This document shows, piece by piece, positions 25,568 through 33,572 of a stretch of DNA of 38,140 nucleotides. Each line of letters begins with the position of its first letter. Positions within the stretch are counted from its first letter, which is position 1. This DNA comes from Wenzhouxiangellaceae bacterium. GTDB taxonomy: Bacteria > Pseudomonadota > Gammaproteobacteria > Xanthomonadales > Wenzhouxiangellaceae. A program made the translations under genes and the position numbers. Below the pieces are notes generated by a model. The model worked only from the letters and a program-made list of their open reading frames with translations. It was not told the DNA's origin and searched no databases. The stretch lies in the NCBI GenBank assembly GCA_018334995.1, contig JAGXKW010000028.1, positions 1-38,140 on the forward strand. Reading direction: 5' to 3'.

Positions 25568-26419
25568 CTAGAAAAAGATTTCGTCGGCCTGCTCGAGCAG
25601 TTCGCGCGCCCGGGCCCGGGCGATCCGATTGGCCAGAACGTAACCAGGCTGTTCCGGGTCGGCGATCATCACCTGCTCGAGCAGGTCCACGTAAAGCTCG
25701 CGGTCGAACACCAGGCGGGCGTACTCGTCGGCCATGAACACGTTGATCATCAGGTTGCGGCCCGATGAGATGGCGCGCGCACGCTCGAAGTACTCCTTTG
25801 CCAGGTCCGGTCGGCCGCCGGCGGCCGGCGGACGCTGGCTGTTGAGCACGCCCAGGTACAGCCAGACCGCGCCGTCGTCGTATTCTGGCGCCAGTCCGGC
25901 GACGGTTTCGAGCAACAGTTCGGCCTTGGGCAGATCGGCCAGCGCACCGTAGTCGCTGCTGGCGGATGCAATCCAGGTGACCCAGGCGGTGGCCACCGAA
26001 TAGGCGGTTTCAACGTGTTCCGGTTTCAGCTCCGTAACGCGCTGTTCGAAACGCTCGAACGGCATGCCGGAGGTTTCGCACAATGGCGTGTCATCGAGGC
26101 ACGCCGCTTGCCGGGCATAGTCCAGGGCGCGAGCCGACATTCGGCGGGCGGCATCGCCATCTTCGACGAACAGGCTGGCGTAGGTTCCAGTCAGGGAAGC
26201 CAGATTGACCAGCAGGTCGGAATCGCCCGGACTGGCCTGGCGGCGCGCCTCGAGGATCAGCAGGAAGGCCGGCAGGCCGCGCTCGACGACCAGCGGCTCG
26301 TCGTAGTTGACCACGGCCTGCTCGAGATCACTGGCGAAATTGCTGGTCGCCCGGTCGATCAGCGCGCCGCAGCCGCCAAGCGACAGAACCGCCGCCAACA
26401 TCAGCATGCGAATCATCAT
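25568..26419 (-). CDS. TatT-type TRAP-associated lipoprotein
   Basis: A 283-residue lipoprotein of the TRAP-associated T-component (TatT, Tp0956-like) family. A short signal with lipobox LGGC (cysteine 17) begins at ATG 26419. The rest is helical with repeat-like segments ([52 protein letters not shown]). In Treponema pallidum, Tp0956 forms a trimer with a central pore and binds the DctP-like Tp0957, so it may hand ligand to the binding protein near the outer membrane. The ATG overlaps the folD stop (ATGA, 26416-26419), and dctP follows. A much longer upstream extension of the frame is the reverse side of folD and is ignored. Confidence 0.88.
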   Translation of the reverse strand: MMIRMLMLAAVLSLGGCGALIDRATSNFASDLEQAVVNYDEPLVVERGLPAFLLILEARRQASPGDSDLLVNLASLTGTYASLFVEDGDAARRMSARALDYARQAACLDDTPLCETSGMPFERFEQRVTELKPEHVETAYSVATAWVTWIASASSDYGALADLPKAELLLETVAGLAPEYDDGAVWLYLGVLNSQRPPAAGGRPDLAKEYFERARAISSGRNLMINVFMADEYARLVFDRELYVDLLEQVMIADPEQPGYVLANRIARARARELLEQADEIFF

Positions 26420-27288
26420 GGCGACAGCACGACCAATCCGCCGGCCTCGGCGGTGTTCTGCATCAAGGTGGCGACGGTCATCGGTCCCACGCCGCCCGGC
26501 ACCGGCGTGATCCAGGACGCGCGTTCGCTGGCGGCGTCGAATTCCAGATCCCCGCGCACGCGGCCTTCCGGATCGCGATGAATGCCGATGTCCACGGCCA
26601 CGGCACCGGGCTTGATCCAGGCCGAATCGACCACACCCGGCTTGCCCACGGCCACGAACAGAAAATCGGCCTGTGGAACCAGTACATCCAGGTTCTGCGT
26701 GAAACGATGCGCGATGCTGACCGTGGCGCCGGCCAGTAAAAGTTCGAGCGCCAGCGGCCGGCCTACGATGTTGGAGGCTCCGACGACGACGGCGTGGCGG
26801 CCCTTGGCGTCCAGGCCATGGGCGTTGAGCAGCGTCATCACGCCGCGCGGGGTGCACGGACGAAGCCCGGGGTTGCGCAGCGCGAGCTGGCCGACATTGA
26901 GCGGATGAAACCCGTCGACGTCCTTGTCCGGATCGATTCGGCGCGTGACCGCATGTTCGTCCATGTGCGCCGGCAGTGGCAGCTGGACCAGGATGCCGTC
27001 GATGTCGTCGTCGGCATTGAGCTGGTCGATCAGCGCCAAAAGGCTCTTCTGATCCGAGCCGTGCGCCAGGCGATAGTCGCGCGAAACGATGCCTGCACGC
27101 GCGCAGGCCTTGACCTTGTTGCCGACGTAAATGTCGGAGGCCGGATCGTCGCCGATCAGCACGACGGCAAGGCCCGGAGGACGCTCGCCGCGCTTTTGAC
27201 CATTGGCCACCGCCTGGGCCACGTTGGCGATCAGCCGGTCGGCGATTGCGCGGCCGTCGAGCAGAGACGCTTGGGAGTCTTGAGCCAT
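26416..27288 (-). CDS. folD: Methylenetetrahydrofolate dehydrogenase/cyclohydrolase (FolD)
   Basis: A 290-residue bifunctional enzyme that oxidises 5,10-methylene-THF with NADP+ and hydrolyses the methenyl product to 10-formyl-THF. The catalytic lysine K58 lies in [19 protein letters not shown], the NADP-site [13 protein letters not shown] and the [12 protein letters not shown] motif are all present. ATG 27288 ([12 protein letters not shown]) is chosen; upstream in-frame codons overlap the next gene. A TACAAT string at 27296-27301 lies too close to the start to be a convincing promoter. Confidence 0.96.
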   Translation of the reverse strand: MAQDSQASLLDGRAIADRLIANVAQAVANGQKRGERPPGLAVVLIGDDPASDIYVGNKVKACARAGIVSRDYRLAHGSDQKSLLALIDQLNADDDIDGILVQLPLPAHMDEHAVTRRIDPDKDVDGFHPLNVGQLALRNPGLRPCTPRGVMTLLNAHGLDAKGRHAVVVGASNIVGRPLALELLLAGATVSIAHRFTQNLDVLVPQADFLFVAVGKPGVVDSAWIKPGAVAVDIGIHRDPEGRVRGDLEFDAASERASWITPVPGGVGPMTVATLMQNTAEAGGLVVLSP

Positions 27289-27346
27289 GCGATCTATTGT
27301 ACCGGCGCGTCCGCGAACGATACGAGGCGATGACCCCGAGACCGGT

Positions 27347-28321
27347 TCAATCGAGCCCGGCCAGCCATTCGCCGGCCTTGCGCCCGCTGGTCCAGGCACC
27401 CTCGATCCGGCTGCCCGCCAGCCAGTCGCCGGCGATTGCGAGCCGGCGCGCTGCGTCGCCGATATGCCCTTGCTCACGGGGTTCGCTGGCCTGCGCGTAG
27501 CGCCAGCGGTGCGCCGTCTGGAGCGCGACCGGCGGCAGGGAATCGCCTGCAAGTTCGCCGAACGCACGCGCCAATTGCGCCGCCGATTCTTCTGCAGACT
27601 GCTCCAGGTGCGCCTGCGACCACGCCGCGGTGGCGTGCAGCACCCAATTGTGGCCCTGCCGCCCGGGCTTGGTCGAATTGCAGGCCACCCAGGACAGTAC
27701 CTCGCTGCGGTTGACGAAAGCCGCGTCAAAACCGGGATCGAAGGTCTTTTCGAGTGACAGCATGCCGGTGATGCACGGCCAGAAGGCCACCCCGGCCACT
27801 TCATCGTGCAGTGGATCGGCAGGACCCAGGAGCGCAGCGGCTTGCGCCGGCGGCGCCGTCAGCAGCAGTCTGCGGGCTTGAAGGCTTTCACCCGAATCCA
27901 TTTCCAGGCGCCATGCACGATCGAAGCGCAGACCCGCGACGCGCGCATCGAAGCGGCAGTCCAGGCCATCGGCCAGGTGACGGCAGACCGAATTCATCCC
28001 CGGCACCGCCACGAATCGGTGTGTCTCTTCCGGATCGCGATGGGCGGAACGGTCACCCAGCACCGCCAGGCGGGGCCGCCAGCGCTGGACCAGCCCGGCG
28101 TCTCGCCACTGCTGCAGCTGGCGGCCGAACGCGGCGCTGCGCGCGGTGAAATACTGCGCGCCATGATCAAATCGGGCGCCGTCGGTGCGCCGCGTCGCGC
28201 TGCGCCCGCCCGGGCCCCGGGATTTCTCCAGCACCACCACTTCGCGGCCGGCCCCGGCGAGCGCACGCGCGGCCGTGAGCCCGGACCAGCCGGCACCGAT
28301 GACGACGGTATCGATGACCAC
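27347..28321 (-). CDS. FAD-dependent oxidoreductase, renalase-like (COG3380)
   Basis: A 324-residue flavoprotein of the amine-oxidase/renalase superfamily. The FAD-binding loop is GAGWSG (9-14), followed by [18 protein letters not shown], which contacts the dinucleotide, and [13 protein letters not shown]-terminal [18 protein letters not shown] motif closes the FAD site. Bacterial renalases oxidise unusable dihydro-NAD(P) isomers back to NAD(P)+; that role is possible here but not proven. It begins one base after the lipocalin stop, so it belongs to the icd-led run. Confidence 0.85.
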   Translation of the reverse strand: MVIDTVVIGAGWSGLTAARALAGAGREVVVLEKSRGPGGRSATRRTDGARFDHGAQYFTARSAAFGRQLQQWRDAGLVQRWRPRLAVLGDRSAHRDPEETHRFVAVPGMNSVCRHLADGLDCRFDARVAGLRFDRAWRLEMDSGESLQARRLLLTAPPAQAAALLGPADPLHDEVAGVAFWPCITGMLSLEKTFDPGFDAAFVNRSEVLSWVACNSTKPGRQGHNWVLHATAAWSQAHLEQSAEESAAQLARAFGELAGDSLPPVALQTAHRWRYAQASEPREQGHIGDAARRLAIAGDWLAGSRIEGAWTSGRKAGEWLAGLD

Positions 28322-28882
28322 TTATCCGTCCTGCCGCGTACGGATCACGGCCCCGGTATCGAAGCCCTGGCGGGCCGCCTCTTCGAGCAGGGCCTCGAGC
28401 CTGGGCTCCGGCAGCGTGGGCTGGCGGGCCAGGATCCAGAGGTATTCGCGCGACGGCGCGCCAATCAGCACCCAGTCGTAGTCCTCGGCAAGCGCCATGA
28501 TCTGGTAATCGCCCCAGACCAGCGGCAGCCAGCTGAGCCAGCGCGGCGCGAAGCGTACCTTCAGCGCCGCCTCCCGCGCCGGATCCGGCCGCCGGGCTAT
28601 GCCTTCGGCCTCGTCGATCGCGCCGTCGGGCAGCAGGCAGCGGTTGACCACCTTGACGCGGCCGTTGTCCAGCAGCGTATATTCAGCCGTGACGTTGCTG
28701 GCGCACTGGTCCTGGAACCGGTTGGGCAGCCGGGCGATCTCGTTCCACAGGCCCTGGTAGCGTTCCAGGTCCACCGAATCGACCAGATCCAGCGGCTCGT
28801 CGGCGCCCAGCAGCCTGACCGGCCAGAACACGCTGGTCATCATCAAGACCGCCGATGCGCCGATCAACAGTTCAGGTCGCAA
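28322..28882 (-). CDS. Blc-like lipocalin family protein, probable TTG start
   Basis: A lipocalin of the bacterial Blc type, 186 residues if it starts at TTG 28882. That TTG is preceded by a consensus GGAGG (28891-28896 on the plus strand) nine bases away and gives a plausible membrane-targeting leader of about 27 residues rich in Leu, Ile, Ala and Met. The first ATGs (28843, 28840) lie inside this leader and lack a ribosome site. The lipocalin signature is GLWNEIARLPNRFQDQC, followed by beta strands ending in YDWVLIGAPSREYLWILAR and a C-terminal helix. Unlike E. coli Blc, no lipobox cysteine is seen, so it is secreted or anchored by its signal rather than lipidated. The TTG start overlaps the end of the DUF455 gene by 11 bases. 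Confidence 0.8.
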   Translation of the reverse strand: MRPELLIGASAVLMMTSVFWPVRLLGADEPLDLVDSVDLERYQGLWNEIARLPNRFQDQCASNVTAEYTLLDNGRVKVVNRCLLPDGAIDEAEGIARRPDPAREAALKVRFAPRWLSWLPLVWGDYQIMALAEDYDWVLIGAPSREYLWILARQPTLPEPRLEALLEEAARQGFDTGAVIRTRQDG

Positions 28883-29653
28883 GTTCGAGATCCTCCAGTT
28901 CGGATTCGGTAAAACCGGCTTCAAGCCGGGCCGGGTGATTGAACGGCCCGCGCAGGCCGCCGGCAAAGTACTCGTCGAGCAACGAACGAAACGTGGTCTC
29001 GGAAACCAGCCCGCGCTGGTCGCACAAGTGCCGGAACCAGCGGCTGCCGATCGCGACGTGGCGCACTTCCTCCTCGAGAATCACCTCCAGGCAGGCGACC
29101 GATTCATGGTCGCCGGCCTGCCGAAGCTTTTCGATCATGCCGGGCGTCACGTCGAGCCCGCGCGCTTCGAGCACGCGCGGCACCAGCGCCATGCGCACCA
29201 GTGGATCGTGCGCCGTCTTTTCGGCCATCTCCCACAGACCGTTGTGCGCCGGCAGATCGCCGTAGGCCGCGCCCAATTCGCCCAGGCGTTGTTCCAGCAG
29301 CCGGAAATGCCTGGTCTCGTCGTGCGCCACGCTCAGCCAGTCGCGGTAGAAAGTCTCGGGCATGCCCGAAAAGCGGGCGGCCGCATCCAGCGCCAGGTTG
29401 ATCGCGTTGAATTCAATGTGCGCGACCGCGTGCAGCAACGCGACCCGGCCCCGAACCGAACCCAGCCCGCGCCTGGACAGGCTGGACGGCGCGACCAGTT
29501 CCGGACGCGTCGGGCGCCCTGCAGCCGGAGGCGGTTGCGCAGGTTCGAGCTGCAGCGGTCCCGCCGAAACGCCGGCCCAGAGCGCATCGACCCGGCGGCA
29601 CTTGGCCGCCGGGTCCGGCTCGGAAAGCGCAAGTTCCAGGACTGCGCGATGCA

Positions 29654-29654
<1 letters not shown>
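28872..29654 (-). CDS. DUF455 ferritin-like protein
   Basis: A 260-residue DUF455 protein with a ferritin-like four-helix bundle. Likely di-iron ligands are E81 (HIEFNAIN), E113 and H116 (DETRH), E163 (VLEARG), and E196 and H199 (EEEVRH); the two ExxH pairs match a ferritin/MiaE-like carboxylate-bridged centre. The enzymatic role of the family is not established. Its ATG shares one base with the icd stop (TGATG at 29654-29656), implying reinitiation after Icd. Confidence 0.86.
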
Positions 29655-30907
<1,253 letters not shown>

Positions 30908-30990
30908 GATCGTCCTTTTTTGCGAACTGCGTTTAACGGTTGGGTAATTACTGTTCGATTATTCTATCAGCTTGCCTCCGGGGGCCCGAC

Positions 30991-31797
30991 ATGCCGGCAC
31001 CGCGTCAGAACGCAAGCGACCGGAATCCACCCGCTCGCGGCCCCGCAATCAACGGGCGCGGATTCCCCTGGCCTGCAGTCGCCGCTTCGCTCGTGATGCA
31101 TGCAGTCATCTTGTTGCTGTTCCTGAATGCGCCGATGCCGAAACGGTCCGCTACGACCGTGGACCGGGTCATCACCATGCGGCTGGCAACGCGTTTACCG
31201 GGCGAAACGGCGCCGGAGGTTGAGACGCGCCCGCCCGCGAGCGGACCCTTGCCATCGGTCCGGGTCCGCGAACCGGCTCGTTCGGAGGCCGTGCAATCCG
31301 ATGTGCAAACCATGGTCCCGGTGGCCGACGCACCCGTGTCCGGTGCTATCGACGACGAAGCCGAAGAGTCCTCTGTCGTAGACGCGGTCGAATTTCGCGC
31401 CCGCATCCTCGAACAGGTCGGCGTTTTGCCGACAGCGGCCGAAGCGGATGAAAAAGAGTCACCGCCCTGGACGACCACGGGCGAGGCCGGGCGCGGTTTG
31501 CCCGGGGTGCGCGGCTGGCTATCGGGTCACGTGGGACCGGTTCGCCCGAGCGCGGATACCTGGAAGGCCGGCGATGGCAGCAGTCGCGGCCGATACGTGA
31601 TGGCCGACGGCACGGTCGTGTGCACCCGGCGCCGGGCGCCGACGATCGACGAATCGATGAATCCGTGGAAATCCACGGTGATCACCATGGCCCGGAAATG
31701 CGGCCGGCAACGACCCGACGCCCCGGATTTCACCGATCCGCGCGTGCAGCCGCCGCCGCGGCGCGTCGTCGAAAATGCCCCGGGCCTCGACAATTGA
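30991..31797 (+). CDS. TonB-anchor-like membrane protein of unknown function
   Basis: A 268-residue protein I do not recognise. A single membrane segment (about 27-46) contains the spacing S33-xxx-H37 within SLVMHAVILLLFL, the same SxxxH pattern used by TonB and TolA to contact ExbBD/TolQR. A Pro/Glu/Val-rich stretch (about 70-130) follows and looks like a periplasmic spacer. The C-terminal part (about 190-250) holds GRYVMADGTVVCTRRR and ITMARKC, with cysteines C211 and C237 that might form a disulfide, but not a recognisable TonB C-terminal domain. ATG 30991 is preferred over one 17 codons earlier, which would overlap the icd promoter region. It is transcribed divergently from icd. Confidence 0.7.
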   Translation: MPAPRQNASDRNPPARGPAINGRGFPWPAVAASLVMHAVILLLFLNAPMPKRSATTVDRVITMRLATRLPGETAPEVETRPPASGPLPSVRVREPARSEAVQSDVQTMVPVADAPVSGAIDDEAEESSVVDAVEFRARILEQVGVLPTAAEADEKESPPWTTTGEAGRGLPGVRGWLSGHVGPVRPSADTWKAGDGSSRGRYVMADGTVVCTRRRAPTIDESMNPWKSTVITMARKCGRQRPDAPDFTDPRVQPPPRRVVENAPGLDN

Positions 31798-31897
31798 TGG
31801 CATACGTCGTGATGGTTGCCGGCATCGGCCGGTCCGGTCACGTCGAGGCCATGACGCGTAACATGACGACCACCAAATCGATTCAGGAGCCCAAGCC

Positions 31898-32758
31898 ATG
31901 AGCGATCCGCAGGACTACACCCCGCCGAAAGTCTGGAAGCAGGAAGGGCAAAGCGGCGGCAAGTTCGCCAGCATCAACCGCCCGGTCGCCGGACCGACGC
32001 ACGAAAAGGAACTGCCGGCGGGCAAGCACCCGTTCCAGCTCTACTCGCTGGCCACACCCAACGGGGTGAAGGTCACCGTGATGTTCGAGGAACTGCTTGC
32101 GCTCGGAATTGCCGAGGCCGAGTACGATGCCTGGCTGATCGATATCGGCGAAGGCGACCAGTTCGGCTCGGGCTTTGTCGACGTCAATCCCAATTCCAAG
32201 ATCCCGGCGATGGTCGATCACGCCACCGAAAAGCCGACCCGGGTATTCGAGTCGGGCGCCATCCTGCTCTACCTGGCCGAGAAATTCGGCGCTTTCCTGC
32301 CCGAAGAACATGCGGCCCGGACCGAATGCCTGAACTGGCTGTTCTGGCAGATGGGCAGCGCGCCCTACCTGGGCGGCGGCTTCGGCCATTTCTACGCCTA
32401 CGCGCCCGAGCCGATCAAGTACTGCATCGACCGCTTCGCCATGGAAGCCAAGCGCCAGCTCGACGTGCTGGACCGGCACCTGGCCGGTCACGAATACATG
32501 GCCGGCGACGATTACACCATCGCCGACATGGCCATCTGGCCCTGGTACGGCCAGCTCGCGCTGGGCCGACTGTACGACGCCGCCGAGTTTCTGCAGGTCC
32601 ACACCTACGACAACGTTCAGCGCTGGGCCAATGCCGTCGACGACCGTCCGGCCGTGCTGCGCGGGCGCATGGTCAACCGCCCGTTCGGCGAGCCCGAAAT
32701 GCAGCTGCTCGAGCGCCACGACGCCGGTGATTTCGAAACTAGTGGTCCTTCCAGCTGA
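31898..32758 (+). CDS. yghU: Glutathione S-transferase-like disulfide reductase YghU
   Basis: A 286-residue Nu-class glutathione transferase. It follows E. coli YghU almost motif by motif: PPKVW near the start, INRPVAGPTHEKELP, LYSLATPNGVKV, GEGDQFGSGFVDVNPNSKIPA, ESGAILLYLAEKFG, and DYTIADMAIWPWYG. YghU binds two glutathiones and has disulfide-bond reductase activity. An AGGAG site lies upstream of ATG 31898. The last six residues (TSGPSS) and the stop are supplied partly by the inverted-repeat element that begins at 32740, so the native C-terminus has been replaced. Confidence 0.94.
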   Translation: MSDPQDYTPPKVWKQEGQSGGKFASINRPVAGPTHEKELPAGKHPFQLYSLATPNGVKVTVMFEELLALGIAEAEYDAWLIDIGEGDQFGSGFVDVNPNSKIPAMVDHATEKPTRVFESGAILLYLAEKFGAFLPEEHAARTECLNWLFWQMGSAPYLGGGFGHFYAYAPEPIKYCIDRFAMEAKRQLDVLDRHLAGHEYMAGDDYTIADMAIWPWYGQLALGRLYDAAEFLQVHTYDNVQRWANAVDDRPAVLRGRMVNRPFGEPEMQLLERHDAGDFETSGPSS

Positions 32759-33002
32759 TGTACGGATTCAGTTGGTCTGTCAGCGTTCAGGGCAGGGCGC
32801 GGCCCGCAGTGAATGGATCACCCTTTACAAGGGCCGGAACGCCGCCATGGACGCTGACAGGCCAACCCTCCGGGCGCTCCTGTGGCGCTGCGCTGCGGCG
32901 TTCCCGTGCTTGCCAAGGGCGACGGCCATTGTCTGCGCACGGCGCCTTGCCGCGCAGCGCCACAGGAACGCTGAATCCGCACATCAGGTGGAAGGACCAC
33001 TA
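32740..33002. mobile_element. 263-bp MITE-like structured element with terminal inverted repeats
   Basis: The ends 32740-32771 and 32971-33002 are 32-bp inverted repeats matching at 30 positions, beginning TAGTGGTCCTTCCA. Inside are two hairpins: 32772-32786 with 32851-32865 (14 of 15), and 32878-32893 with 32952-32967 (16 of 16, TCCTGTGGCGCTGCGC), the latter extended inward by CCGTGC 32904-32909 with GCACGG 32937-32942. The whole can fold as a three-way junction. ACTA at 32738-32741 and 32999-33002 forms a four-base direct repeat at the edges, which could be a target duplication. No transposase is encoded; an open frame crossing it looks non-coding. Copy number elsewhere is unknown. Confidence 0.7.
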
Positions 33003-33036
33003 CACCCAGGACAAGATCGGCCCGGAAGCCTAGCGC

Positions 33037-33564
33037 TTGCTGATCGCGTTCAACAAGCCGTTCGGCGTGCTGAGTCAGTTTTCCGGCGAGGGTCCGACGC
33101 TGGCCGACCATATCGACGTGCCGGGCGTCTACCCGGCCGGACGGCTGGACAAGGATTCCGAGGGCCTGCTGCTGTTGACCGACGACGGCGCGCTCCAGGC
33201 GCGGATCTCGTCGCCGAAGTTCAAGCAGCCCAAGATCTACCTGGTATTGGTCGAGCGGGCTCCCGGTGAAGATGCACTGGACCGGCTCCGACAAGGCGTC
33301 GAGTTGAACGACGGCGTCACCCGGCCGGCGCAGGCCCGGCGCATCGACCCACCCGAATGGCTGTGGCCGCGCGAACCGCCGGTGCGCTACCGCAGGAACG
33401 TCGAAGACGTCTGGCTGGAACTGGTCATTCGCGAGGGCCGCAACCGGCAGGTGCGCCGCATGACCGCGGCGGTCGGACACCCGACGCTGCGCCTGGTGCG
33501 CACCGCAATCGGGGATCGAACGCTTGGGAATCTCCAGCCCGGCCGGTGGCGCAGTCTGGACTGA
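33037..33564 (+). CDS. rluE: Pseudouridine synthase RluE (23S rRNA), TTG start
   Basis: A 175-residue RsuA-family pseudouridine synthase without an S4 domain, as in RluE, which modifies U2457 of 23S rRNA in E. coli. The opening IAFNKPFGVLSQF, the catalytic aspartate D38 in GRLDKDSEGLLLLT, KIYLV and the EGRNRQVRRMTAAVGHPTLRL segment are diagnostic. An in-frame TAG at 33031 forces a non-ATG start: TTG 33037, with GGAAG at 33024-33028. The gene therefore begins three bases after what seems to be the ancestral yghU stop. It ends eight bases from the convergent kinase gene. Confidence 0.9.
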   Translation: MLIAFNKPFGVLSQFSGEGPTLADHIDVPGVYPAGRLDKDSEGLLLLTDDGALQARISSPKFKQPKIYLVLVERAPGEDALDRLRQGVELNDGVTRPAQARRIDPPEWLWPREPPVRYRRNVEDVWLELVIREGRNRQVRRMTAAVGHPTLRLVRTAIGDRTLGNLQPGRWRSLD

Positions 33565-33572
33565 GCGAGGGG

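Noticed and set aside
27296-27301. TACAAT upstream of folD as a -10 box
   Set aside because: It lies seven bases from the start codon and has no -35-like hexamer at suitable spacing.
32758-33033. A 91-codon open frame inside the inverted-repeat element
   Set aside because: It runs through both hairpins and the terminal repeats, lacks a ribosome site and similarity, and only its last codons (TQDKIGPEA) look like former yghU sequence.
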